From assembly GCF_001625305.1 (NCBI RefSeq), contig NW_017803157.1:1357376-1421375 (forward strand): a stretch of 64,000 bases of DNA. Direction: 5' to 3'. The notes below the pieces were generated by a model. The model saw only the letters and a program-made list of their open reading frames with translations, had not been told where the DNA came from and made no database searches. Below, one piece after another: positions 40,677-55,600 of this stretch (position 1 is the first letter of the stretch; every line of letters begins with the position of its first letter). The position numbers and the translations under genes were made by a program. Source of the stretch: Branchiostoma belcheri. Taxonomy: Eukaryota > Chordata > Leptocardii > Amphioxiformes > Branchiostomatidae.

Positions 40677-43600
40677 AAGGTATGTTCTTGGTCCCTAATT
40701 AGCAACGGCAGCACGGTCACTGGTATTTGTGTGGTCCATGGATTACTCTGGGGGCAAATATGAATTGAACTACATACATACATTGGTGTCCCTAATTGCA
40801 AAGAGTCACTTTTTGATACCATAAAAACAGAGATGATCTTTAACCTAGACACTAACTAGGTTCCACCATGGCCAATCCATCGGTAAATAAATTCAACTTT
40901 GTCAAATTCATGTGGTCACCTATCCACCAGTACCTTCTCATACGTACGCGTAGACAAAATTAGATATCATTAAGCTGTTAACATCCAAAAGAGAAAAAGC
41001 AGCTTCGCTGTTTTGATATTGTAGGTCTGTCCCGAAGCTATTTATCATAATACTTTTCATTATATTCCATTAACACTTCCTGGCACCTCTCGTGTATGTC
41101 TCTGTACCTTCCATTTACACAGAGTGTCACACCACCCGGGCGGTGCAGCAGGTATGGGAGAGATCAGCTTGTGCCTATAAATTACCGTTAAATTCCGGCA
41201 AATGGGACGATGTTATTCGTCTGAGCCCGACTATATATCTATCATGCTGCTCCCGGGTGGCTAGCTGTTCCGCCGACTGAATTTCATAGTCTCCAACTAG
41301 TCCATGAAATCGTTATTTCTCAGACGAAAATCACGTCGAATTGCCTTGAAGAAGCATAGTATATTACCGCTTACACGTCAAGATCTACTAGTACTGCAGT
41401 AAAGATAGCGAGCCAACATTAAGTACACAGACGGGTATTGATATTGTAAAGTTTTCACGTGTGGATTGTCTGGATGCCATTCTCTGGGACCCCAAAACTG
41501 ATGCGAATCTTCGTGTTTCGCGTCGTTAGTGTCGTTTTCGAATATATATTTTTTTTGCAATTTCTCGGCGTATGTATGCTTATTCTGCAGTTGCTCTGTA
41601 CGATTTACAGTATTGTTGAAAACTTTTGTTCAATTGACGAATCATCAACATGGCCTTAATTTCAGTACATTGAACCCTTTTGTAACTTACCCGGCGACCG
41701 AACAACCCATTCTGTCATGATGCTCTGTGTAAGAGTATGAATGATGTTGTAACGGGGTAACCTTGAGGATATCTAGCTATACATCATCAAATTTATTTGG
41801 TAGATCCTGGATCATGTTGATCATGTCATCAATGAAGGTGGTGGAACATATTGACATCCTGCGCCCCGAATATGTCAAAACTCTGACAAATGAATTCGAT
41901 ATCTGATGTGGTCATAACTAAGCTATGGGAATACTTCTCAGTCAATAATACAGTGTGAGGTATGCCACTGAACTGCAGTGAAATGTATGAATTTTATAGA
42001 CACTTATGAAGACATCATAAAACATAGATGGACCTGAACTAGCCATCGAATGATAGGTCTTCCGTTAAACACACATATGATAATTGACATCTTTAAACAC
42101 ACATATGATAATTGACATCTTTAAACACACATATGATAATTGACATCTTTAAACACACATATGATAATTTGGATCTTTTAACTTTTCTCCAGTCATTGTG
42201 TAAAGCCTACTTTTTGTAGACACCGTTGTCATGAAGATACGATCACTAAACTTGAATCATACACACATACAGGTGAATATTGAGAAGTTTATTCTGTATT
42301 CGTGACACCAAAAAGCATACCTTACAGCTGGGATAAGACTACATAAATTGCAAAGAGTTTGCCTACAAAAGTCTATGTAAAAAGGTGCTCTATTCTTTGC
42401 TTACTTATAGCTTTTAACTATGTTTACATAGATAACTTTTAAAATGTTTAAAATGCCTCTTTATTCAGGGGCGTGCCTGGAAGAGGGTTTCGGTGACTCC
42501 GGCTGTGACAGTTTCAGGAATCTGCTGTCTGACTGTGGCCACATCCAAACCGCCGGTTTTCCACTAGCACCATACAAGAACGACACAGTGTGCGAATGGC
42601 ATGTTCATGTCAGACCCAGACATCGAATCGTGCTAGTCTTCGACCGCTTTGAGCTGGAAGAATCAGGTACGGTACAAAACTCGTGTTGGAATAAATTTCT
42701 CTTTCCGTAGGGTGCAGATGCTTATGGAAGAATACTTCGGAGCGCTAGCAAGGGATGTTTTAACCTTTGTAAGTTCGGATACCATCGATGGGATTAATAA
42801 CATGGTCGAATACCTTTGGAAAGTGGTTAAACAAAATCAATACGATTTTCCCTAAAAGCTTCGTTGTAAGAAGTATATCCAAAGACCAGAAAACCCACTA
42901 TAAACCGTGATAAGGGTGGGAGCATAAGGCTAATATCCCAAAGCCACAATAGCAGCAACACACAAAGTGAAGCGCCAGCTTATGGTTACCAATTACGCCA
43001 CACAGATGACTGCTTGCAGCCTGTTAACATATTTGTCAAACCTCGTGCATTTGCAATATTACTTTTCCAGATTGTAATGAGTAGACTGGGGTATAATTTG
43101 GGTGGGCGTGGCCACAATAAATCAACCTGCAGTGATTTATACAGCATGGGATTTTCCAGATTCTTATAAGGTTTATTCATCATATCAGTCCCATTGTGAC
43201 CCTATGATGAACTCATTTCTCGAAAGAAGATTTAAAACAATTTCCAAAAGCTCCTCTTTATCTTGTGAGCACCATATCCCCACCGAGTACTGTTAACTTT
43301 AAGCACTTGCCGGTGGCGTAACCTTAGCAAAGCAACGGATTTCGTTCCAAAATCTAAAATCTATAAAGCTAAAGGTTGTGTAACCGAGAGCACCAGAGGG
43401 ACGTTTACTTAACAGGAGGTTTATAAATTCCATTGCACTCTGCTATCATACCTCAATAACCCAATATTCCTGCAAGGGAAGCACAAGCAAAGGCATGTCC
43501 TCCAGGCAATATCACTAAAAGCTAAACTCTGCCTTTTTTACACCTTAATCACAAGGGGAAAGTTAATTACTAAATGGAAGATGTATGTGCTGCTGGGTTC

Positions 43601-46600
43601 GCTAAAAGCTATGCCTTAATAAATGTATAAACGTATCCAGGGTCATTGCGTTAGACTATGTTTCTTATTAAAAGAGATAAAATGCATGCAGACATAACAT
43701 AAGTATATTTAAGGCAACAGCATGTTGAAACAATTGAAATATAAACATTACACTTGTGATAGCTACATCTATGATGAAAATTTTGTGATTTGATTTTATT
43801 TTGGCGGCAGGTGTAACTTGTGAGTATGACCAACTCTCTATCCACGATGGTGTCAATGAGAAAGCTCCCAAACTAGGGACATTTTGTGGCAGGTATGATT
43901 CATTCAAAGTCCTCTCCAGTCGAAACCACCTGTACCTCAAGTTCACCTCTGATGAGTCCATCGCTGCAGCGGGGTTTTACGCATCATACATCTCTGAAGG
44001 TACATGTATGCTTTATCAATGTTGATAAATTATCAATTATTAATGCCTTATCAACCTTGATCAATCTCCGTTCAGTTTATCTTTACCTCAGTATGTTGTG
44101 ATATGAGAAAAGTGTCACATTGTTCAATCCACTCCAATAGTGTTGTTATGTGCATATTTTGCTGCCTTATAAAATGGTTTGTTCTTGCTGTAACGTTACG
44201 TTGTCCTTGTTCTTCGTCTAATGTTAATAAAAATCAATTTGCGATGTAACGATGTGACATTTTGGTAACAATTGTCAGCATCAGGGCTCCTTGTGAAACA
44301 GTCAGTTTTATATTCTATTGCCTTAATTAATGTCTCATTACATCACTGTAAATCAGACGTAGGGCATGAAGCCCAGCAGGCCATTGTTGACATGGGCCGG
44401 AAGACGTTCCCGTGCCCAGGTTCGCTGAACATGACCGGGAACGAGATGACAGCCTCTACACCAGAGCAGTTCCTCATGCAGAGTGAGCTGAGAGAACGGA
44501 TGTGGATACTGTGGGACCCCTGGGGCGCAGTGGACGAAAACTACTTACGAGTTAGTGAACGTTTGCTTGTTTGTTTGTTTGTTGTTTATGATCTCTATTA
44601 GCGTACATTTTACATTAATTGCTTTTCAGAATCCGTAGAGAATCACCAACTTTCAGATAATAGTATTTGAACCATCGCGCACAACGGTCCATTTTTTTGT
44701 GTAAAGATGTACTGGGTTGAACGTGTGGGGTGTGGCTCTCCGCAAACACAAGACCACTATCTAATGTCCTAGCCCAGGTACATCTGAGTTAAGAGAGGAA
44801 GTGTGTCCAGGGCACAACATCAGGCATGTTGGCCGATTCAAACAGGCACTATAGGTTCTGGGACAAATACCCAACCATCACGCCACACGATCCCACAATG
44901 TCCCACATAGCCAACATTTATATACGCAGGCTTAGGTTCAGTACATTTCCACTATGTGCGTGCTCCTCTTGGGATACAATGACAATATCTATTCACTTCC
45001 AGATATACGAAGGTGACAACACCAATACAGCGCCAGCCTTAGTTGACAACTTCCGACACGAGGCTGTCCATTCGTTTAGCCCTAAATGTCACCAGATTAT
45101 ACTTTCGCTGCTTCTTCGGAACAGAGAGGGTGGTGCTTTTGTGCAGTGCTTCATCGAAGGTAGCCAAGTTATTTTATGAACACTTCAATTATAGTGCTGT
45201 CGTAATTAGAGTTAACTTATTCCTGGAGCACATGGGCATGTATTGCAATGAGCTTTGATCTCTTTATATCTTACGGTATCCGTTCTTACCGAAAGATCTG
45301 GTTGGGTATGAAAGATTGACAGTCTACTGAAAGTCATTTTACTGCAAAGTTCACTGTGTCGGTCTATTGAAGACGACAAGAGAGTGATCGAAAGCTCTAG
45401 GTGAGAACAACTTCTTGTGTTGGAACAAAAGATTTAACTGTAAACATGTTACTGCAAAGCTACTTGGTTTCTAAACATCAAGATGTTGAATAATAAATGC
45501 TAAGACTGTTGCATTTGATATCATTTCAGATATTACGGATGAACTCCCGTTCTGCTTTCCTGATCAGAGAAATACCGACATCGGATCTGTCATATTTGAC
45601 AAAAATATGTTTCATGAATCAGACGGTAAGTATGTTGTCAGCAGTTTCAGTTCCAGACCGCTCCGCTAATCGCCTAAAAGAGTTCCTCAAGCAAACGGTC
45701 AGACGTTTCAGGTACTATCCACTGTCCGTTGGTACGTCTGACCTTTTCAAAAATCATACCCAGTTGCTTGAGTAACTGTTTTTTGGCGTATCTTATTACC
45801 TGGATATCTAACCTTCACCGACGCTCCACTAATCGCCTATTGATTCTAGAAACGTTCAGCATGAACAGAAATATTCCCCTAAGTCATTGAATAAGGAAGG
45901 CAGCTAGTTGGTACTCTAGCATACGTCAATGCAGCAGGTAGTAAAACGCGGCCTTCACATTCTGTATTTTATCGAGCGAAATCAATTTTCAACGGCGACT
46001 GCTTTGAACGTAATGCGTTATGCTAAGCCTTTATATACAGCCAGAACTGCATGCCCTAAAATTAAGGCTATAACGTATTATCATGACTGTCTGTCGTTCT
46101 TCCCAAAGATATAGATCTACATTGCAAGGTCCGAGTAAAGACTGCAATGGATCAGCAACTCCTGGCCAGCGTGGACCTTGTCACCAATCCAACTATTTCA
46201 GCTCGACATGAAGAAAACAGCCACAACACCCAAGTTGCCCTGTATGATAGGAACAAGAGACTAGGCTTCTTGACATCTATGGCACCAGAAATGGCCCTTC
46301 CACTCCCAACTCTTACGTCCGGAAATGAGCTTTTGATCATACTGTGGGCAGGTTCAGCAGGCCTACACAGGGCGCAGTGGATACATGAGGTCCAGTACAG
46401 TCCGACAGGTGCATATTGATTGGTACAATTTGTGTGCACGATTTTAAACTTAAAAGTTTGATTATATATTACCATCTTGAAGATGTAATTTCAAGAAAAA
46501 CAGAAGTATTCTGGATAAGGCAATGTGTTTTATAGTGACATTTCTTATCACTTTGTCATCACTTAATACTTGAAGTTTCTACGTCAGGCTACGTGAGTTT

Positions 46601-49600
46601 CTTAATTTTCTGGGAATAAATATCTAGAACCAGCCTACGATATATAATAAGCAACCGTTTCGCCTCACAAATATCAGTATGCTATGAAATAGGGTTGAAA
46701 CTACATTAAAAAAATGACCATGAAATTGACTATGAAGATGTAGTTTTGCTGTTTTGCACTGGATGCCTTTCATTTACTTACACATTACAGAGATGTAACA
46801 TGAGTTGTTTTTAATTTATTTATTTATTTATTGTACCAGCATGTCAGGATCTGTCACGCCAATTTAGAAAGAACGGAACGACAACAACACAAGCGCCATG
46901 CGGCATGTTCAGGCACCTCCCCAACCACGACTACACCAACTACGACTATAGAGTAAGAATTGAAACGACAGACAACATGTACGTAGAGGTTCTTCTACCC
47001 CCACTCTCAGGGTATGATGGCATCAGATTCATGTGCAAAGGAATGAAGAGTGGATGTGACGAAGACTTACAGGTAAATTTCATGCCATTTCTATTAAATT
47101 ATTATACTAATATTATTGCTATTTAATACTGAGAATTATCCAATGACACTGATGGAAGGTATATATGCTACCTGAAAATTCTGACCGTTTCCAAAATCAT
47201 ATCCAGTTGCTTGAGTAACAGTTTTTGGTGTATCTTTAAGTTATTACCTGGATGTGTAACCTTCACCGACGTATTGCTGTGATTCTTACAAAAATGACAG
47301 TCTATGCCATTAGTATGCATATGGGGACCGTGTCTACGATTCTCCGACAATGTGGCGCGTAGAAACGTCTAAGTAATGCAGGGTAATCCAAAAAGCTTCT
47401 GAGATAGAACGCACCTCATTCAATTTAGGAACAGCAATTTCAGCTTAACAACTGATTCATAGATTGCCTGTTTACGATCGTAATGACTCCTTCTCTTGTC
47501 AAAGATTGTGACCTTAAAACCGAAGTGTCTCGGTTATGAAGCACATCCAGTCATAATGGTCTTTAGACAAAATTGAAGAACTACAACTGCAGTTAGAGCT
47601 AGCGAGTATTGGTACCATCGATTTTACATATGCGTCATGGTGTCATAAGTAAAGGCAATAGACATACAAATGGTCTGTAGTTCCTTTTTAAGATAATGTG
47701 GGGCGATACATGTGGATCACGTAATATATGGTTATGGATTTTTTTCTGGTAGATCTACGATTTACAAGGGAATTCGCCGGTGCTGATTTACTCCTATTGC
47801 CGAGAAACGGACGATGAGTGGAAGACAATTAGGTCATCTAGTCACGCTGTGGAGGTGGTGTACAGATCCTTCTGCACCTGGTCTCGGAGTGGGTTCTACT
47901 TCTCCTTCAGGACAACGGGTAAGGTGATCAACTCTACCGCTGAAGTACAAATCATGAGAAGAAAATTTAATTCTATCATAACATGCATCAAATGCAATTT
48001 CAGGTGGCAAATAAAAAAATTTCCGGATAAGATCTAGAGCACCTGTTTGATATTGGCATTGACTGTAGCCCATTTCGTCATCATACATTTACGCTTGATT
48101 GAATGCAACGCAGTGAATTGTACCCATATATTCTATAGAATGCACATGGATGCCAGCCGTAAGTTGTAAGCAGAGACAGGACCTACAGGCACCGTGCGGT
48201 TTCTTCCAGCCACCTTCACACACCGACCTGGAGAGGCAATCGTTAGTCTGTGACTGGCAAATTTCACCACCACCAGGAAACAAAGTCGTCATAACATTCC
48301 AGAACCTCAGTCTAACGGCGGACCAGAAAGGGGAGGACTTTATCTTGATCCAAGAACTCGGACATGATGGCACATTTCAAACAGTTATGGATATACGGCA
48401 AAGTTACCCTCTGTTCTCAGTGGAATCTGCAAGTTCAGAAGTGTTAGTAAAGTTTGTGAAGGACAGAATAGGCACGAAGAAGGACGCTGTGTTTACTGCC
48501 TTCTACACCACTACCAAGGTCGTAACTCCGAGCACTGGACCGTTTGAAATGGGTAGGTTTTAGTATTGTTCTCTGATCTGATCCGTCAATTAAATATATG
48601 AAACCCATGTTGAAATATTTGGCCATTAGCATCAGAGAAAGCGGGTTTACCGAAATTGAAAAAGAGGACAAGCTAGAACAAAATATGCAACATTATGCCT
48701 ATTGCTCGCACGGCCTGGGCGCTATTTTCGTATTCATTTTACATCCATTTACTATTTCCAAACCTTAACGGTGCCAATCGTATATTTTCGGATTGTAAAG
48801 ATGATGATATCTAGGCATCGGATTAAGCTTGATGGTTGGATTTGATGACAGCATTAAGGTACAAATTCATAATTCTATGAACGGATTGCCGAAACAGATG
48901 GCCTATGAAAGCCTACGATGTATCTTGTAAATTCAAGATGAATTCACTGTTATCGAGGCTAAGGCCACTAACCCGGAACTATAAGACATGGTTCAGAAAT
49001 TTCATAGTTCTTTGCCTCTCTGTAGAGGACCTGTGCGAAAGTGGTTTCCAGTACTACCGGAGCAACTGTTACCGTGTCGTCATCAACGGAGAAAAGTTAT
49101 CCTGGGAAACAGCTCAACAAAGGTGACCAACGTAACATTGTCTACAGTACTGGACCACTATATGTTGTCCATAGGAAAAATTATGTCTATTATTTATCGT
49201 AAGCAACTGAAAACTCATCAAGTTAATCTTTAAGTTGAACGTACGAAGTTGAAAACTTATCGACATGATTGAAATTAACGAAACGTTTTGGCATCCGTTT
49301 CATTTGGCATTGCTCGGATAACGTACGCAGCCACCTTCGAACCTATGGGTCATGAGGGACCAAATCTTATGACATGACATATGCTCGAAAGGTTTTTATA
49401 ATTCAGCCCAAACTTAAGTATGTTATCCTTCTCTGTCAGTTACCATCTGCCATGGATAATGCATATTGATGTCTGGAGGAGAACCAAAGACAAAGTAAGC
49501 CGCTTTTAATTAAAATACATACGCTTATTACTTTAGATGCACCGAGGCTGGATCGGACCTGGCCAGTATTTCCAGCCCAGACGAGATGGAGCACGTAAAG

Positions 49601-52600
49601 ACGCTTCTGAGAGAGACGGCGGCTTCAGACGGGGATAGCACCATCACGGCTTTTATAGGTCTCCAGACGACCGGCCATGATGCAAAATATGCATGGGTGG
49701 ATGGCAGTAAAGTGCTGTAAGTGCCGCGTTGTCAAGTGTCATCGTCTTAGCATACCCATGCTTGTAAAGCTTTTACGGTTCTTGAGATTAAAGGCCGCTC
49801 ATTCTGTCTATGACAACGTAATTGTGTGAGAATAACTTCGCCGTAACACAGTGGCCATGAGCCAAGGGGGACCAATGATTATCTAATTGGTATGGAAGTT
49901 TACTCGCACAAGGTCGTAGCTATAGCCAGGTTCTGGCCAACAAAACGCTAATGTAGCAGTAGCTATTTCTTGTGATCAAAGTCATAGAATTCTGCAAATG
50001 TAACAGCAGCATACCATCTACATACGAACCTTATGCTAATTGCTTCATCCTAAAGAAATTTAATATATCGAAAGGTATTCAGGACGACATAATTTTGCAA
50101 TATTTTCAATGCATTAGTTTCACTTATTGGAGAGGAAAAACACCCTTGCCAGCCGGCCAGAACACAGAGAGCTGCGCTCTGATGCTGACAAGCAGAACGG
50201 AGACAAAGTGGTTCACCGTGCCCTGTAACTATCCTGAAGCTACCAGGACTTACATCTGCAAGGCCAAGGCCAGAGGTAGTTTGGACGTACCATTATCACC
50301 TTCTGAAGCTAACTGCATCCAAACTAATACTCTTCCAACCATATCTACTATCTACCTACTAGCCCCAGTAAAAAGTTCGTGAACAGGAAGCTACTCAGTC
50401 GTTGTCTATCAGTCAAGATCTTTTCTTAGAAGTTTTCCACACTTATTCATCAACCGCCTGGCGATTTTTCACCCTTACCATACGGTGTATTTTTGTGTGG
50501 TGGGTCTGTGGCGGTTCATGTCCCTTAAGACATTCTCCCGCATACAACATACATATTGCATTTCAAAGCAACCCGATGCTGTTTGAAAACATACAGTGTC
50601 AAGGTCGTGTAGGCGCCGTTGGTTGGCTATAGCTAGCTGCAAATCCTTGGGGCTTTACAAAAGGGGCTTTACCACGTTTCAAAACCCACCATTGTGCTTT
50701 GATGCCATATTGAGTATGTGAGCGAAGTGGAGACGACTGAAACTAAGATCAACGGAATGTTCCTAAATACACGCTTGTTATCGTTGTGTTAGTCGAAGAT
50801 CATAGACGATAGAGGTGTGTGGATGGCAGTAATGCAGCCGGCAGAATGTGTAGCAATATTCTTGCATTGTCTTCGGGTTAACTGGTAGAGAGAGAATCGT
50901 TCATCTTTTACACTAACAAGCTCTTATTACTTGTCAGGTTGCAACAAGGATTGGACCATGGTTGGATTTGCCTGCCTCCGGCCCTACGGACTGTCAGCCC
51001 ACTCATCAAACCCCGTCAGACAGGCCCATCGGTTATGCGCTGAGGCAGACTCATCTGTTGCAACCGTCAATTCTTCCATCGATTTTCTCCGCGTTCAGGG
51101 TTACCTGCAAAACCTGTGGCCGGTCTATCCCCAGCCGCGTGTCTATATGAATATCAAACATGATGGATTAGATACCTGTGGTATAGTAGAGCGGCGGTAC
51201 AATACCGAGGGGGATAGATGGATAGTTCCAAGAACTGACTGTGCATTTCGGAGACCCAATCTGGTGCTGTGCTCTATGCGGGTTGATGGTAGGTTTACGG
51301 GAGATGTAACGTTAGATGTATTATTTACTCTCCCGATTGGATAGATAATGTACCTATTCAATACCGGCCATGTGTGAAACTATTTTTCGCCAATAAGAAA
51401 TACAGTACGTGACTATTCAAGTAGCACAATACTTGTTCAGTAAGAAGTCTCAAAGATGATTATCGAATTGCCTCGTCAAAAGTCAAGAATATCGCATCCC
51501 CCAAACTCGCTGCAAATTACAGAAGTGAAAAAAAGCGGACAAAACTTGAAGTACTGCGTTCAAAATTCAAACTCTACAACATCCATCACTCTACTCCAGT
51601 GTCACTAAAATTAACTGAGAGAACTTGTCAACACTTCGCACAGTGAAATAACTCAAGAAAAAAAAACAGTTGAACTTATTAGGGGTCTTTGTTCAACTGG
51701 TTTTGCGTGTATTTTACAGCTTCCACCTGCCCTTCCTCCTGTAAATGCTCGGACGGAGTCGTCAGCTGCATAAACAAAGGCCTTTCCAAGATTCCAGCCA
51801 AGATCCCGAGAACAACCCGAGAACTGTAAGTCACAAGTAGGGCTGCGAACCTAAACGTAACATCAGGTACAGGTACAGGTACTGGTACAGAGGTTTAGGT
51901 ACAGGTCCGGACCTGTACCTGTACCTGAACAATTTGACAAATTAACACGTGTTCTTCACTTTTTCAATCATGACACAGAAACAATAATAAAGTGTTGGAG
52001 GGAAGGGAAAATGACTGACCTCTGACCTGATTTGAGTTTGTTGACCAATCACAACCCTGGATCAGCCACACTCTCGCGATGTCTCGTGAGACTGAGGATC
52101 TCAAATCAATCGACGGTGTTTACGTCTTTTCCAGTGCTAATTTTTCGTCTTTGTGGTAGGATTCACCTATCTTTAGTCATATACATGGTGTAAACTAGCT
52201 ATTTCGGTATATACTCGTTACTTCATGATCCGGTATTTTGGACCTGTACCGAAACGATTTTTACGGTATTGGACCGGTACAGTGTACCGGTCCGCAGCCC
52301 TAGTCACAAGCATCTGATACTCTATGTACGTAGCAGACTGGTCGTCTCCGGGTGTTTCCACATGGCTGTGCACGTCGTACTACGTTACAAACAAAACCCG
52401 TATCAAAGTTTGCGGCCTGCTATTCTAAGTTACAATTTTGATCTCCCCTAAACGACGTGGATCTTGGTACCGCATTTCGACCAAATTCAACCTTTATCAG
52501 ATACCATTGCATGTCTATATGGGGAATATTGCATATCAATATTGGGTTCTGAGGGATAAGCTTGTCGCAATTGATATGTAACGTACCTGCAATATTCTAT

Positions 52601-55600
52601 TTGGAGGTTGGATATGTGAATATTGCATCTCCCTGCATATTTTACCAAGATTTAATTATAAAGTAAAGCTCCCTATTAGCTTTCCCTTGTCTTCTAATGT
52701 ATTGGAAAGACGTGTAACCTTATACAATGTTTTGCATTGCATAGCATTGAATAAGGTTACACGTCTTATGATATGTAGAAGTACCTTTCATGCTCATAAT
52801 ATGTAAAAGTACCTTTCATGCTCACACTATCGACTTATTCCAATCCTGTTGTTCCTAAGACTTTTGCGTTATTTGTTTATCCTTCTATCCTATGTATTAT
52901 GTTACTCAGTATGATATACATGTAACATCATACTCCGATGTATGCATTTAGCCCCATGCATGGGCATGAACATGCAAATAAAGATTCACTAACGTAGTTA
53001 TTCCCATCCTGAAGGTACCTTGCTCGCAACGGACTGAACCTAACCAAAGACTCGCTGAGGAGCTGGCGCCTGTTAACCACCCTGTGAGTACTATCAACAG
53101 CACGATCAAATCACATAACACCAGGAGGGATTTCCTCTCGTGTACGGCCCATCTGCTAATGAAATAGGCCCCTATCCGACATATAGTCCCGGCATTTGCC
53201 TCATCCAAAGGCTTCGACTGCCGATCGATAAAACATTAACACGGCAGGGAATCCTGTCTGCTGCAAAAAGGAGATGTGGGAATAGATAAATCTGGACATG
53301 TGGGAGACATTGCAGTTCTCTACCAGTATCTGCGTTGTCCGTGCTGACACATTGCCTAATGCATGGACTGAAAGTTCTTCAGATAATGCCACACGTATCT
53401 ACCATGGATTTGGATGTGTATTGATTTTTGTTGCCTCTGAGCACTAACAGGGTCGGGTTACGTCTAAATCACTGAAGAGTGTGCTTTTTATGTGTCATGA
53501 AACTAACTTAGCAGCTCGCACAATAACCAATATATTGATCGGAGACTTTTCTATGACACAACCTTGCTATGTTGTTCTACTACAGGGACGTCAGTGAAAA
53601 TTCCTTGAGAGAAATTCCCGTTGGTCTATTTTCCAGCATGTTTCGCCTACAAACCCTGTAAGTACATCACCCATGTGACCACTTGTGCGTTCACTTGAAG
53701 AAACTATCGATCTTAAGTGTGTGTGCCACACATTAGTTTAAGCGAATCCTGACCTACTCTGTATTATAAGAATGTGCTACTGGGGCTATCTGTGTTTAAA
53801 ACGACTCATATCACAATCTGATAAGGACAAGACAAACGGTTTGTATAATATCTAAGCGTACCACCACATCATAGCTATTTCAAGCATCTGAACTGCTGAC
53901 ATCCGTGCCGCAACCTACATTGATAAACAATGCTATCAACCCATATTTACCACCAACTTCAAAGAACTCCAGCAAAGCAACGACATGCATCATGGCATCG
54001 GAACTTTTGTATGCGAAAGTAATAAACAACATTTCACACCTGCTATGGAGAATAAAATCATTTTATTCTGATCACAGCTGCTGTCAAAATGTACAGCCAG
54101 GATACTTACTACTTACTACAGTAAATGTCTTTTAATTACTATAATTATCAAATATTATAAAAAACGTGAGCCCCTGTTATTTTTCTCGTACCAGGAACAT
54201 CAGTGGCAACTTCATTCACAGACTGACGGCAGAGGCGTTTAAAGGACTGGCCAATCTGCACGTTCTGTGAGTTTTATACCGACAAGTACTTTCCAGGCTA
54301 TAAACATCAATCCGTAAAGATACATTCCCATAAAGACACCATTTAACTACAGTGTACCCCTTAAGCTACATTAAAGAAGATCATTATGTCTTTATATTAC
54401 ATGCTTTGCCTTTAACCTACTTCACTGTACAATAATCACTTAACGATTGCTCTTAGATTTGATGTAACCTAATTTTGTTTCAGTGATCTGACTGGTAACA
54501 ATGTGCAGGACATTTCCACGGATGCGTTTCAAGGTCTTCCTAATCTCTACAAGCTGTGAGTATTCTGTATAACACTATTAGGCAAATAACGTACTTAAAA
54601 CAACTCCTTTTACCCGATTTGACAGAGCAAATTGCACCAAACTTTCACGTCTGTTGGTACGTTATAATGCTCTCAACTGTATGCCAGAATGATTATGAGA
54701 TTTTTAAAAGACAGTGCCCGATCAATTCAGAACCACATAAATATAGGTCGAATAGTTTGCAATGGAGTCAGTAAAATCTAAACCCCTGTGTTCAAATCTA
54801 CATCACCCAAGATGTATCACATCAAGGTGCCTAGGATCAGCAATTTTCTGGTTCACCAAGTTTTATGTCCGTTTTCATAATGAGAAATCCAGACTGGCGT
54901 GCGAAGAGACACCTGGGTTACACATGCCTCACTGTGTTCTTCTCTGTTTTCCAGGAACACGAATCAATACAAGTTATGTTGCATGGCAGCTCAGACCAAC
55001 GTGTGCTCGGCTCAACAGGATTATGTCTCCTCGTGTGAGCATCTCATCGGCAGCAGCAGCCTCACAGTAACAACGTGGTTCCTTGGAGTCGTTTCTATAG
55101 TCGGGAATCCAATCATTCTCATATACCAAGTGAGAAGCAAAACAAGTGGACCCTCAAAGCACTTTCTTTGCAATCTTGCCATAGCAGATGCCTTGACAGG
55201 CTTGTATATGATTATCATAGCCTCGGCAAACACGTATTTTCAGGATCGTTATATCCTACACGAACAGCGATGGCGGTCCCACGCTGCTTGTGCCATTGCA
55301 ACGGGATTGGTGACGTTTTCCAAAATGGCCTCGCTGTTCCTAATAGTAGCAATAGTCGTACAGATCCACCTCATATCCCGTCTCCCATCTGCCACCCGGA
55401 GGTTTAAAAACAGATACAATGCCATTATGATAACTACGTGCTGGAGTTCAGCTTTTATGTGCACTGTTGTGACGATGAACATACCCTATCTTGGATTGCT
55501 TGATGTTCAGACTAGTGCCGCGTGTTCACCATTTATAGACATCATCCAGAAGCAAGGCAGGTGGAAATACTGGTTCGTGCTATTCGTAACACTGCCAACC

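Larger units (their letters stand above)
31215..42468 (+). other. First intron of the chimeric receptor gene (11.3 kb)
   Basis: It is bounded by CAG|GTAAGC and TTATTCAG|GG, phase 1. It contains the SINE, (GT)28, several tandem duplications and family C repeat listed separately. Frames at 36287-36673 (-) and 37675-38112 (+) show no recognisable domain. An unseen alternative first exon or extra phase-1 module could be present. Confidence 0.5.

Noticed and set aside
40499..40852. 117-codon minus-strand frame with a His-Thr run
   Set aside because: The Thr-His stretch is translation of the GT microsatellite.
51826..53014. Additional LRR exon between the LRR cap and the first LRR
   Set aside because: I looked for a phase-2/phase-2 exon with an L-x-x-L-x-L-x-x-N pattern and found none; the interval is the hAT element, a hairpin and AT-rich sequence.
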